Shown here: piece by piece, positions 11,973 to 20,055 of the stretch
How the letters are laid out: each line of letters opens with the position of its first letter
How positions within the stretch are numbered: the stretch's first letter is position 1
Assembly (NCBI RefSeq): GCF_000971215.1
Contig: NZ_BBMA01000003.1
Location: 248,001-312,000, forward strand
Length of the DNA: 64,000 nt
Direction of reading: 5' to 3'
Source: Demequina silvatica
Lineage (GTDB): Bacteria > Actinomycetota > Actinomycetes > Actinomycetales > Demequinaceae
Notes under the pieces: generated by a model
Told to the model about the DNA's origin: nothing
The model's input: only the letters and a program-made list of their open reading frames with translations
The model's database searches: none
Position numbers and translations under genes: made by a program

Positions 11973-12442
11973 ACTCGGCAATCATCCCCGGACGCCGCCA
12001 CTATCGCGTCGCGGTCCGTCCGCTTGCCGGACCGGACCAGGTCGCGGCGCTCGCGGCTGACGTGCTCGTCCAGCCAAGCAAGCACTACGCCTCGACATTC
12101 ACCAACGTCCTCGACCCGAAGCGCCGGCCCATGAGGCGCATCGGCGCGATCGCGTACCGCTCCGACCGCGAGCCGTCGCCATACGTCGTGTACCAGTACG
12201 GCGGAACCACCAGTGCGGACCTCGCGACGCTGCAGGCACTGGCGGTGCGTCTCAGCGCCGGGGAAGCTGTCGACCCCGAGACGTGGTTCGCGTTGAAGTA
12301 TCCGGACGGCACCGCGCCCGCCTCCGCGCCCGCGATCTGGGTCGCCCGGCCGCTCGACGACTACGACGACCATGAGCTCAGCACCGTCGCAGCTGTGCCC
12401 GACACGATCCCCGCCTTCGTGTTCGACTCGGTCGGTGCATGA
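11969..12442 (+). CDS. Hypothetical protein, 157 aa, element cargo
   Basis: I do not recognise a family. The start ATG 11969 lies within the ATGA overlap with the preceding gene. The protein looks globular and soluble, with HYRVAVRPLAGPDQVAALAADVLVQPSKHYAS at the N-terminus and an acidic DDYDDHE stretch near the C-terminus. Its stop again overlaps the next start, so three small genes form one translationally coupled rightward operon at the left edge of the element. Confidence 0.6.
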   Translation: MNSAIIPGRRHYRVAVRPLAGPDQVAALAADVLVQPSKHYASTFTNVLDPKRRPMRRIGAIAYRSDREPSPYVVYQYGGTTSADLATLQALAVRLSAGEAVDPETWFALKYPDGTAPASAPAIWVARPLDDYDDHELSTVAAVPDTIPAFVFDSVGA

Positions 12443-12663
12443 TGGCGAGCATCTACGACAACGGAGACGGGTCGTTCATCGCAGGCGACCCACCCACCAG
12501 CCTGCAGGCAGGCGAGCACTGGTGCCCCGAGTGCGGCGGCGAAGGGGTAGAGCCGTCGATGCAGCTCGATCGCGACCTCGATATCTGCGGCGGCTGCCAC
12601 GGTGCATGCGTCATCGACTGTCCGGACGGCGGATGCGAGGAATGCGTCCCGCAACGGACCTGA
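12439..12663 (+). CDS. Small cysteine-rich zinc-finger-like protein, 74 aa
   Basis: The protein holds three CxxC-type pairs, CPECGG, CGGCHGAC and CPDGGCEEC, typical of DnaJ-like or rubredoxin-like zinc-binding knuckles. ATG 12439 overlaps the previous stop (ATGATG), so 12442 is an alternative start. Such mini zinc-ribbon proteins are common in actinobacterial phages and elements, usually without known function. A strong hairpin follows. Confidence 0.6.
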   Translation: MMASIYDNGDGSFIAGDPPTSLQAGEHWCPECGGEGVEPSMQLDRDLDICGGCHGACVIDCPDGGCEECVPQRT

Positions 12664-12686
12664 CGACCCGCCTGACGCGCGAAACA

Positions 12687-12716
12687 CCCCATCCGACCAT
12701 CACAGGTCGGATGGGG
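12687..12716. terminator. Bidirectional terminator between convergent genes
   Basis: A perfect 12-bp stem (12687-12698 with 12705-12716) has a 6-nt loop. It sits between the rightward small-gene operon and the leftward HIRAN gene. There is no T-tract, as usual for high-GC actinobacteria. Confidence 0.75.
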
Positions 12717-12739
12717 CGTCTCGCCGTTCTAGGCGCGCC

Positions 12740-13984
12740 CTACTCCGTGTCATCCCACTCGTACGCCGGGCGTGCCACGCGAGGCGCCCCGGGCACTTCC
12801 GGTCCAAGCGCAGCGAGCCAGTCCGAGTCGACTTCCTGGGCCTTCGCGACGTCTAGCGTCACGTCGGCCTTGAGGGCGTTTCCGGCAAGCGTCGCCCGCG
12901 AAACGGCGACCTTGCCGCGAGCCTCGATGTACTTCACGAGCGGGAGCAGGTTCCCGGCGCTGGCTGCAGACAGGATTCCGACGCGTTCCCCGCCCACACG
13001 GACTTCGACAGTCTCGACCGACGATCGAGCCCGAATCTCATGGATCGCATGAAGGGTTACCGCGAGCGTGACCCCGGACGGCTTGGCCAGCGGGGTCAAC
13101 ACATCCATGTGTTGCTCCTCCTTGGTCACCTGCACCTTTGAACCTCGAGGAAGAACGACGTAAGGCTCCGCCGGCAGGCGGTTGGCCGGCTTGATCTCGT
13201 GCAGCTGCGGCATCGTGATGGTGACGCGGCCGTTCACGCGGCCCGGACGCTCAGCAGCCCAAATCCGGGCTGGCACGCGGAGATGCTCGCGGGATTGTGC
13301 GAGGCGTCGCACGGTCGGCGCCCATTCGCGTGCTGTGTCGCGGTCGAGGTAGCCGACATGGAACCCGTTCACCCAGATCGATACTGCATTCCCATCGTGC
13401 GGGTTCGTGAAGTCAGCCACGACCTCCGCGACATGCTGCAGCTCGGCGCCGTCGCTGATGTCGAGTCCCGCCTCGTCGAAGAGGCCTCGAAGGTCGTCCT
13501 CGCGATACGCCTCGCCGACGACCTCGACGCGGGTCCTGGTCGAGCCCCACGGTTCGACCGCCGTCCCCGACGGGGGGAACGCGAGGTGGTCGCCTATGGG
13601 TGATTCAGCGACACGGAGCGGGGTGACTGGCTGCGGGGGCACTGTCGTCATGGGAGTCGGGGATTGGTTGTTGCGGGCGCGTCTGGGGGCCACGATCTTG
13701 CGCCACACAACGAGCCCGATTGTGCCGAGGAACAGGACCCAGCCTGTGACTTGCGTGCCCACACTGTCTGAGCCAGCCATGGCGATCCCGACGAGGACGA
13801 GGATCGCGACCGCGATCCAGCCGAGCGACGGAAGGCAGCCCGACCCGCTGTTGCTCGCCGCGGGTCGCACTATGTCGAACACGAGCGTGTTCTTGGTCCA
13901 TGCCTGTCCGTCCCAGAAGCTGAGCCGCGTTTCGTCCTTCGGATTACGGGCGTACCAGCCAGCCGGGCCCTGCATCTCGCTCAT
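12740..13984 (-). CDS. Membrane protein with DUF2510 and HIRAN domains
   Basis: This 414-residue protein begins with a DUF2510 motif (GPAGWYARNPKDETRLSFWDGQAWT, residues 6-30), followed by two predicted membrane helices (about 54-70 and 79-95), a Pro-rich linker and a HIRAN domain (about 152-230). The HIRAN part has VVGEAYREDDLRGLF and the hallmark FTNPHDGNAVSIWVNG..VGYL. The C-terminal 180 residues are unassigned. HIRAN domains recognise DNA ends or damaged DNA, so membrane anchoring is unusual. ATG 13984 is preceded by a GGGGGG Shine-Dalgarno and opens directly onto the DUF2510 motif. It may act in exclusion or defence (inference). Confidence 0.75.
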   Translation of the reverse strand: MSEMQGPAGWYARNPKDETRLSFWDGQAWTKNTLVFDIVRPAASNSGSGCLPSLGWIAVAILVLVGIAMAGSDSVGTQVTGWVLFLGTIGLVVWRKIVAPRRARNNQSPTPMTTVPPQPVTPLRVAESPIGDHLAFPPSGTAVEPWGSTRTRVEVVGEAYREDDLRGLFDEAGLDISDGAELQHVAEVVADFTNPHDGNAVSIWVNGFHVGYLDRDTAREWAPTVRRLAQSREHLRVPARIWAAERPGRVNGRVTITMPQLHEIKPANRLPAEPYVVLPRGSKVQVTKEEQHMDVLTPLAKPSGVTLAVTLHAIHEIRARSSVETVEVRVGGERVGILSAASAGNLLPLVKYIEARGKVAVSRATLAGNALKADVTLDVAKAQEVDSDWLAALGPEVPGAPRVARPAYEWDDTE

Positions 13985-14048
13985 GAATCCCCCCAGAAGT
14001 AGCGATGCCAGGCACGATAGCGCGCGCCAGCGCGAGAGGCGAGCCGCG

Positions 14049-14285
14049 ATGTCAGACAGGTTCGAGACGGTAAGCGGCATGTCGATCACGATGACTGCGG
14101 GTGAGCTGGTGGCGGAACTCCGCGGCCGCCAGTGGGTGGTGCGTGACGTCGAGGGTGCGACGGTCGGTTGGATCTCGCCGGCTGGCGAGTACTGGTCGCT
14201 GTCGCTGCTGTCGGGTGGTGCCGGCGCGGGGAGGTTCTTCACGGCCCGCGGTGCGCTCGAGGCGCTGGCCAGCGGGCGGATGTGA
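14049..14285 (+). CDS. Hypothetical protein, 78 aa
   Basis: A small protein divergent from the HIRAN gene. The segment LRGRQWVVRDVEGATVGWISPAGEYWSL looks like a compact beta-rich fold, and the C-terminus (FFTARGALEALASGRM) is helical. Such sequences occur as small hypothetical proteins in actinobacterial phages. ATG 14049 is preferred, with 14079 as an alternative. A 12-bp hairpin follows the stop. Confidence 0.5.
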   Translation: MSDRFETVSGMSITMTAGELVAELRGRQWVVRDVEGATVGWISPAGEYWSLSLLSGGAGAGRFFTARGALEALASGRM

Positions 14286-14287
14286 TT

Positions 14288-14329
14288 ACGGCCCGCGGAG
14301 ATGCTGGGGGGCTAATTTCCGCGGGCCGT
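14288..14329. terminator. Terminator between convergent genes
   Basis: ACGGCCCGCGGA (14288-14299) and TCCGCGGGCCGT (14318-14329) form a perfect 12-bp stem with an 18-nt loop. It lies between the 78-residue gene and the NTase-partner gene, so it can end transcription from both sides. Confidence 0.7.
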
Positions 14330-14410
14330 CACCGTCGATCGTAGGGCGTCCTCCCTCGTATAGCCGTCGATTCTCGTGACGGATATGTCACACGACGCCG
14401 CTTCACTGCG

Positions 14411-15370
14411 TCACGCGTCGAGCATTCCTTGCTCCTCGAGCTCCAGGGGGTCGATGCGCTCGAGCGTGTAGGCGCGACGAACCACTGAATCGCTTCCGGC
14501 GGCGATCACTTCGTCAACGGAGAAGTGGGCGAGCACCTTGCCTTCGGGCGCGTCAAGCTCCACGACGCGTTCGTAGAGTTCGGCGTTGGGTACGGCGGCG
14601 GCGAACGGCCTGCCGCTGTCGGGCTCGAAGTACATGACCAGGAGCGATCGTCGACTGCCATCGATGCGGCCGGAGACGCGAAGCGGATGCGTTTCGCGAT
14701 ACGCGGATCCCAGCGCGTCGGCCAGTCGCCGTGCCGATGCGGCGGTGAAGTGCACCGGCTCGCGGGCGCTGCCCGGGCGCTGGAACGTGCCCGTGAACTC
14801 CCAGTCGTTGGCGATGATCTGCGATGAAGCGCGGCGAAGGCCGGCGCGAGCACGCACAGGAAGTTGCGCGGCGAACGCGTCGATCGCCGAGTCGTCGTCG
14901 CCCGCGAGCATCGCCGCGACCTTTGCAAGGCTGCCAGCGTCAACGTCCTCCGCAAGGGACGACAGGGGAGCCATGTCCTCCCGGGTACGTACCGGCGGCG
15001 TGACGAGCGTGACGCGCACGGATCCCAGCGCAAAGCCAGTTACCAGCAGCCGGTTCGAGTAGCGCTTCTTGCGCAGTGTTGCCTTGGACGTCTCCTTCAC
15101 GGCGTCCATCAGTCCGCGCAGGAAGGCGGTGAGCGTGTCGACGGCGACGGTGTGCTCTGGGGTGTGGGCGTCGTTGAGATGGAGATCGAGGACACCGCTG
15201 AACGCAGCGCCCTCATCGGCGAGCGCTGCATGGGTCTGCGGGTCGTCATGCGCCATCGCTCGCATCGACTGGCGCATGATGTCGCCGAGCGGTCCCGCCG
15301 GCGCGTGGCGCCAGGCTTCGCGTGCTAACTCGCGGGCGTCGCCGACGTGGAGCTCCATGTCATTCGTCAT
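14411..15370 (-). CDS. Hypothetical partner of NTase-like protein, 319 aa
   Basis: I do not recognise a characterised family. The start ATG 15370 lies in an ATGA overlap with the upstream NTase-like gene, so the two are translated as a unit. The protein is soluble, with a helical N-terminal half (LAREAWRHAPAGPLGDIMRQSM) and a beta-rich C-terminal half with RYSNRLLVTGFALGSVRVTLVTPP and SLLVMYFEPDSGRPFAAAVP. A REAWRH hexad superficially fits the HEPN R-x4-H pattern, but this may be chance. With its partner it looks like a two-gene toxin-antitoxin or defence module carried as cargo. Confidence 0.6.
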   Translation of the reverse strand: MTNDMELHVGDARELAREAWRHAPAGPLGDIMRQSMRAMAHDDPQTHAALADEGAAFSGVLDLHLNDAHTPEHTVAVDTLTAFLRGLMDAVKETSKATLRKKRYSNRLLVTGFALGSVRVTLVTPPVRTREDMAPLSSLAEDVDAGSLAKVAAMLAGDDDSAIDAFAAQLPVRARAGLRRASSQIIANDWEFTGTFQRPGSAREPVHFTAASARRLADALGSAYRETHPLRVSGRIDGSRRSLLVMYFEPDSGRPFAAAVPNAELYERVVELDAPEGKVLAHFSVDEVIAAGSDSVVRRAYTLERIDPLELEEQGMLDA

Positions 15371-15858
15371 GCGCGCACCACCTCCACGAACCCCTTCGCA
15401 TGGCCGATCACTTCTCGGCCGTCTTCGCCCCGCACTCTCGACCACTGGTTCTTCCAGTATGGCGATGCGTGCGGGTCGCCGCTGATGAACCAGTACGCGT
15501 CAACGAGACCACCCATCGGCTTAGTCCCGTCAGCACCATTCAAGAGGCTTGCTAGCACCTTATGCTCCGCCTCTGACCACGCTTCTGCGACGTCTTGGGT
15601 GTGGTGGGCAACGATGTCGACGTCCTTCGGCGGCGCCCACGGCTTGTGTGTAACGAACCCACCGTCGAGCCACAGTCGCGCCCCGGGGAGAGCGGCGTCA
15701 AAGTTCGCGACCCATCCACGTAGGGCGTTGAACAGATGCTCGCGCTCTGCCGCGAACGGCGCGTCGCGCACGAACAGCTGCTCAACCTCATCGAGCGTCG
15801 CCCGATGAATCCTCGGCTCGAGCGTGCCGTAGTCCCCCCTTGGTGTCCCCAGCGCCAT
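15367..15858 (-). CDS. Nucleotidyltransferase-like protein (DUF6932-type), 163 aa
   Basis: The N-terminus RGDYGTLEPRIHRATLDEVEQLFV and the core LWLDGGFVTHKPWAPPKDVDIVAHH match the pattern of DUF6932 proteins. The GG..T.K...P.DvDvv arrangement resembles the metal-binding GS/G-x-D-x-D site of minimal nucleotidyltransferases. ATG 15858 is chosen because it opens directly onto the conserved N-terminus. It overlaps the partner gene by 4 nt. The function is unproven; nucleotidyltransferases of this size often act in toxin-antitoxin or anti-phage pairs. Confidence 0.65.
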   Translation of the reverse strand: MALGTPRGDYGTLEPRIHRATLDEVEQLFVRDAPFAAEREHLFNALRGWVANFDAALPGARLWLDGGFVTHKPWAPPKDVDIVAHHTQDVAEAWSEAEHKVLASLLNGADGTKPMGGLVDAYWFISGDPHASPYWKNQWSRVRGEDGREVIGHAKGFVEVVRA

Positions 15859-15960
15859 GGCGGGGAGCCTAGCGCGGCTCATCATCGCTGGAAAGGTGCT
15901 GTCCCATATCTCACAAGGACGGCCGCGCAAGGGCGAGCGACGTCCGGGCTCGCACGTGAC

Positions 15961-16011
15961 TCGTCCCGCGGCTGCTGCTAGGGGGGGGCGGGTAGCGCTG
16001 CCGCGGGACGA
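15961..16011. terminator. Large hairpin downstream of the 44-aa membrane-protein gene
   Basis: TCGTCCCGCGG (15961-15971) pairs with CCGCGGGACGA (16001-16011) as a perfect 11-bp stem, and further partial pairing continues inside. The loop contains a run of eight G. It is well placed to terminate the leftward transcript that ends at 16077. The rest of 15859-16076 contains no gene I can support. Confidence 0.6.
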
Positions 16012-16076
16012 ACGAGACCACCGTAGTCGCGCACCGGTGGGGTGCGGCGCGGGTCGAACGTCCCGGGTTCGTGCCT

Positions 16077-16211
16077 CTATTCGGCGAGCGGGGCGAGGAA
16101 CATGTTCCCGATCCATTCGCCCGCGGCGAAGACCCAGTCCATGTGGAAGGTGACGACGTAGGCAAAAGCGGCGAACAACAACACGCCGGGAACTAGACCC
16201 TTGAGACTCAT
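16077..16211 (-). CDS. Small single-pass membrane protein, 44 aa
   Basis: The reading frame starts at ATG 16211 (MSLKGLVPGVLLFAAFAYVV) and ends at TAG 16077. One hydrophobic helix spans about residues 6-20, followed by an amphipathic tail (WVFAAGEWIGNMFLAPLAE). It points the same way as the tape-measure gene that ends 389 bp upstream, and a strong hairpin follows. Small membrane proteins are common downstream of phage tail genes, where some are holin-like; that role here is a guess. Confidence 0.5.
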   Translation of the reverse strand: MSLKGLVPGVLLFAAFAYVVTFHMDWVFAAGEWIGNMFLAPLAE

Positions 16212-16339
16212 GGCCGCACCCTATGGGGGTGCTCTGACAGCGCTCGCCCCTGAAACCCGAGGTTGTTCAGCAGATCCGTGCGCTGTCCGACCTTCGTGCG
16301 ATGGTCATGGCACCACAACCCAAAGGTGAGGAGGCCATC

Positions 16340-16519
16340 GTGGCTGAGAGCGGTACAGATCATGTCGGTGTGTCGGAAGCCAAGTCCGCGGTGCTGAAGG
16401 CGCTGGTGAAGGCGATCGATGATGGCTATCAGGGCGAGGAGATCAAGCAGTACGCGCTCGCGTACCGGCTGCTCCACGGCGGGCCGCAGCCCGGGGCGTC
16501 CGTCCTGACCAAGGAGTAG
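16340..16519 (+). CDS. Hypothetical protein, 59 aa
   Basis: GTG 16340 is chosen because an excellent Shine-Dalgarno (GGTGAGGAGG) ends 5 nt upstream; an in-frame ATG further up lacks one. The protein is helical (SEAKSAVLKALVKAIDDGYQGEEIKQYALAYRLLHG) and resembles small helical proteins of actinophages. It runs opposite to the tape-measure gene and converges on its end. Function unknown. Confidence 0.6.
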   Translation: MAESGTDHVGVSEAKSAVLKALVKAIDDGYQGEEIKQYALAYRLLHGGPQPGASVLTKE

Positions 16520-16599
16520 GCCGCCGCCCGTTTCGCTGACACGTGCGACGTCTCGGCACCCTGCCCCTCCCAGAGTGTGCCGGGACGTCGCTCGTGCGG

Positions 16600-19152
16600 T
16601 CAGTTGCGGCGGCCGCCAGTGGAGTCCTCGCGTGCCTGCATCTCACGCTCGAAGTCGTCGATGGTGCCGTGGAAGTGCTCGACGTGGATCCGGCTGTCGC
16701 GCTGGTGTGTGACGGACTGGGGGATGATCGTCGGCTGACCGTGGATACCGCCGTCGGCCATGCCCCGGAAGTTCGGCATCCGTCGGATCGTCTCGAGCAG
16801 GATCGCGATCGACCGTGGGGACCCGTCGAGCGGGATGAAGGCCTCTTCCACGTCCAGACGATCCCCGACGACACGCATCGTCCCGGGGGCGACGGTCTGT
16901 GCGATGGGGGACAGGACGCCACCGAGCGCCATACGGTGCACGTCGATCGCGCCGGCCGCACGGCCGACCACCAGACCGCCGGAACCTCCCTGCCCCATCG
17001 CAACATGCACGGCCGGATCGATCGCCTTAACCTGCTCAGCGATCGCGGCAAGCTGCTCGTACGTCTCGGCGTAGTTGTCGAGAGTCACCTTTGTCACGAC
17101 GTCCTCGGGGATGAGGCCGTACGCGTCGGCGAGGTTCTCGGCTTCCTTGGTGGTCAGGCCGAGCGCCTCGAGCTGATCGACCAGGTTGCCCCGCATCTCC
17201 TCGAGCGACTCCGCTGCCTCGTCGGCACCCTCACCCGCCTTGAGGGACGCCTCGGCCTGCGCCTCCATGCCGGCGGCGATCCCGTCGAGCTGTTCCGCGA
17301 GCGCCTGGCCCGCATCCGTCTTCGTGTTGACCTTGCCGGCGTCGGTGAACAGCGCCGACGCCTTCTCCTTCGCACCGTCAGCGGCGATGCCGACCGCGTC
17401 GATATCCTTCGCGAGCGCGAACGTCCGGTCATGCAGGGCGGCGTCAGCGAGCAGGCCGTCCCCGAAGTCGTTGAGCTTGCGCTGCGCCACGTCGAGGCCG
17501 TTCGTGATGAGCTTCTCGCGGATCGTCGCGCCGGCGGCCGCTGCCGCCTCATCCGCGCCACGCATCGCATCTGCCGTCTCACGGAGGCCTTCGATCGAGC
17601 CGGACAGCTGCTGGTCGCCCGGGAGTCGATCGAACCCGTCAAGCGCGCCCGCGATGCCGTCGACCAGATCGGCGAGCGGGCCAGCAACGAAGTCGCCCAC
17701 GGCCTCCCCGCCTGTGGCGATGCCGTCGACGATCGCGCGACCCATGTCGAGTGCCCCGTTCGCGACATCGAGGAGGAAGCCCACGACGGCCTCACGGTTC
17801 TCCGTCACGAAGTTCGCTGCACCTTCGATCTGGGGTGAGAATGCGCCCGCGAGGGCACCCTTGATGCCGTCCGCTGCGAGCTCGATGTTGCGCACTGCGG
17901 TGTCGATGGCGTTCTGGTCGTTGTCGGTCAGGGTCGCGAGGGCGTCGCTTGCGGCACCCTCGACGTCCCCCAGCTGCTTGACGGCGTTGGACAGGTCCAT
18001 GGCGTACAGGGCGTCGCCCATGTCCTCGGCCTTGGTACCGAACAGCTCGACCGCGATCGCGTCACGCTTCGCCGGATCTTCGATGGCGCGAAGCCGGTCC
18101 AGGGTGACGTCGAGTGCGGACGCTGCAGCGTCGCCGCCGCCGGCGATGTCGTCACGCATATCACGCACGGACAGGCCGAGCGCCTCGAATCCGTGGCGGG
18201 TCGTGTCGGATCCGTCGATGGCACGGATCGCGAATTCCTTGAGGGCGTCCGCGGCGGTGTCGGTGTCGCGTGCGCCGGCGGCGATCGCCTGACGCAACAG
18301 GCCGAGGGTCTGCGGACCGGTCAGTCCCAGGTCACGGAACTTCGTGGAGTATTCGTCGAGCGTGTCGAGCCAGTCCTCGGACACGTTGAGGCCTGCCTGC
18401 TGGCCCTTCACGATGATGTCGAATGCCTCGTCCGCGTTGGCGGCGACGCCGGTCTTGATGAGCTGCGCGCTTGAGCGGGCGATGCGTGACGTCTCCTCAC
18501 CGATGAGGTCGGAAATCCCGGCGAGGTCGCTGATGATCGTCTGCGCGTCACGCTTGGTGGCGTCCGGGTCGAGGAGGCTGGTCTGCACGGCGATCCGTGC
18601 GGTGTCGAAGTTCTCCTCGATCGACGCACCCCAGTTGTCCGCGTACGCCTCGCCAGCTGCACGGCCGAGACGGCCGACGGTGACCGGGTCCAGACCGGAG
18701 GTTGCGGCGAGACGGTCGGAGCGGACCTCCACGGCGAGGCCGTCCTGGAACGCCTGCACGAGTCCGTCGGCGACGGCCTTGCCGGCGAGTGCGACGGCAC
18801 CGGCGATGGGGATGGTCGCGAGTGCGCCCACGATGCCCGCTGAGAGGCCAGAACCTGCAGCGTCACCCGCACTGCGGCCCGCCTTGTCTGCGTCGTTCTC
18901 AAGGCTGTTGAGCGCACCCTCCGCCTGTGTCGTGTCGGCGGTCACGGTGATATCGGAGTCGGGCAGCGACCGGGCGGTGGATTCGACCTGATCCATCGTG
19001 CGGAGTGCGGACGCGCCGTCCGCGTTGACGGCGATGTCGACGCTGCTGCCGTCGAGAGCCTTCTGGCGGGCCTCGACGCGCTGCGCGCCCTGCTCGAACG
19101 GGGTGATGTTGGCGGTGAAGAGGGATTCGAGTTCTGCGACTCGGAGAGTCAT
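16600..19152 (-). CDS. Phage tail tape-measure protein
   Basis: This 850-residue protein starts with short repeats typical of tape-measure N-termini (FEQGAQRVEARQKALDGSSV, then ADTTQAEGALNSLENDADKAG). A Gly/Ala-rich hydrophobic segment follows at about residues 100-130, then a PhageMin_Tail/TP901-type core at about 130-400 with ALGLSVRDMRDDIAGGG and AIEDPAKRDAIAVELFGTKAEDMGDALYAMD. The C-terminal part is alanine-rich with coiled coils. Family members set siphophage tail length at roughly 0.15 nm per residue, which would give about 130 nm. It is the last gene of the long leftward operon, yet no other tail or head gene is recognisable. Confidence 0.85.
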   Translation of the reverse strand: MTLRVAELESLFTANITPFEQGAQRVEARQKALDGSSVDIAVNADGASALRTMDQVESTARSLPDSDITVTADTTQAEGALNSLENDADKAGRSAGDAAGSGLSAGIVGALATIPIAGAVALAGKAVADGLVQAFQDGLAVEVRSDRLAATSGLDPVTVGRLGRAAGEAYADNWGASIEENFDTARIAVQTSLLDPDATKRDAQTIISDLAGISDLIGEETSRIARSSAQLIKTGVAANADEAFDIIVKGQQAGLNVSEDWLDTLDEYSTKFRDLGLTGPQTLGLLRQAIAAGARDTDTAADALKEFAIRAIDGSDTTRHGFEALGLSVRDMRDDIAGGGDAAASALDVTLDRLRAIEDPAKRDAIAVELFGTKAEDMGDALYAMDLSNAVKQLGDVEGAASDALATLTDNDQNAIDTAVRNIELAADGIKGALAGAFSPQIEGAANFVTENREAVVGFLLDVANGALDMGRAIVDGIATGGEAVGDFVAGPLADLVDGIAGALDGFDRLPGDQQLSGSIEGLRETADAMRGADEAAAAAGATIREKLITNGLDVAQRKLNDFGDGLLADAALHDRTFALAKDIDAVGIAADGAKEKASALFTDAGKVNTKTDAGQALAEQLDGIAAGMEAQAEASLKAGEGADEAAESLEEMRGNLVDQLEALGLTTKEAENLADAYGLIPEDVVTKVTLDNYAETYEQLAAIAEQVKAIDPAVHVAMGQGGSGGLVVGRAAGAIDVHRMALGGVLSPIAQTVAPGTMRVVGDRLDVEEAFIPLDGSPRSIAILLETIRRMPNFRGMADGGIHGQPTIIPQSVTHQRDSRIHVEHFHGTIDDFEREMQAREDSTGGRRN

Positions 19153-19189
19153 GGCGGGGGTCCTTCCGGGCGGATCAGTTGGGGGTGTC

Positions 19190-19318
19190 CGTGGGGGCCG
19201 GCCATGGCCATACCGGCCCCCACGGGTGGACCGTCACGTAGATCCCGATCACCGGTGACGGTCCAGCGTCACCGCGAAGGTGGGGCGGGCGAAGATCACG
19301 GACGCGGTCGCCCCACCT
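19190..19318. other. Three consecutive hairpins upstream of the tape-measure gene
   Basis: Three perfect inverted repeats follow one another: 19190-19201 with 19213-19224 (12 bp), 19228-19238 with 19255-19265 (11 bp), and 19278-19287 with 19309-19318 (10 bp). They fill most of the 180-bp gap between the coiled-coil gene and the tape-measure gene, the largest gap in the leftward operon. They could terminate or tune transcription into the tape-measure gene. Confidence 0.7.
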
Positions 19319-19332
19319 GTCGCGGTGCGCGG

Positions 19333-20049
19333 CTACGCGGCGTCCTCCCCACCTGTCGGGACGGCCGCGTTACCGGCCTGTGCGGCGGCGTAGTGGCTGT
19401 CGACAGCCGCCTGCAGTCCACCGGCGGTCGCCTGTCCGGCGAGGACGTTCCGCGTGTGTCGGAGCGCGGGGCCGGCACCGGCGTGGACGACAGCTGCAGC
19501 GTGGGACGCGTCGAGCAGGTCGGCCTCCGCCGTCTTGCCCGCCTGGCGCAACGCCTTCGAAAGGCGCTGGTCCACGGCCCGCTCGAGCGGGCTGGCGTCG
19601 AACGGCTCGTAAGTGCCGGCGGCGACGCCCTTCGAGGCGTGGGCCTTGTACGCCTGCGCGTCGAGCATCGCGGGCGCGTTCGTGCGGATCGCGATGGCCT
19701 CCTCGATGGTCGCGTTCGCGAGGACCGTCTGCAGGGGCATGCCCTGGTCGAGGCGGGTCTTCACGTGCGCCCATGCGCGGTCGACGGTCGCGGCGTCGAC
19801 CTTCGGGCGAGCACCCTGGCCGAGCCGCGCGACGGTCGCGGATTCGGCGTCGAGGACCGACTCGAGACGGTCGATCTGCGGACCGTACTTCGCGGCGACC
19901 TCCTTCGCGAGCTCGTTGCGCTTCGCGTTGAGGCCCTCATCGGTCAGGTGCTCGTCCTGGTGGGACAGCGCCTTGGCGCGCTCCTGCTGGGCCTCGCGGA
20001 GGAGGTCCTTGAGGGCCGTCGCGGTCTTCTTCATCGCTTCAATGGTCAT
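19333..20049 (-). CDS. Hypothetical coiled-coil protein, 238 aa, upstream of the tape measure
   Basis: Residues 1-70 are strongly helical and charged (KKTATALKDLLREAQQERAKALSHQDEHLTDEGLNAKRNELAKEV), consistent with a coiled coil. The rest is Ala-rich and helical with no recognised domain. In phages a gene at this position can encode a structural, scaffold or tail-assembly protein, but the sequence gives no proof. It follows the repeat-containing gene after 6 bp. Confidence 0.6.
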   Translation of the reverse strand: MTIEAMKKTATALKDLLREAQQERAKALSHQDEHLTDEGLNAKRNELAKEVAAKYGPQIDRLESVLDAESATVARLGQGARPKVDAATVDRAWAHVKTRLDQGMPLQTVLANATIEEAIAIRTNAPAMLDAQAYKAHASKGVAAGTYEPFDASPLERAVDQRLSKALRQAGKTAEADLLDASHAAAVVHAGAGPALRHTRNVLAGQATAGGLQAAVDSHYAAAQAGNAAVPTGGEDAA

Positions 20050-20055
20050 GGTGGT

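Noticed and set aside
15980-15990. Run of eight G as a phase-variable tract
   Set aside because: It lies in a hairpin loop in non-coding DNA and does not interrupt a gene or promoter I can identify.
16208-16477. Minus-strand 89-codon frame
   Set aside because: It opposes the plus-strand gene at 16340, which has a strong Shine-Dalgarno and a better protein-like composition.
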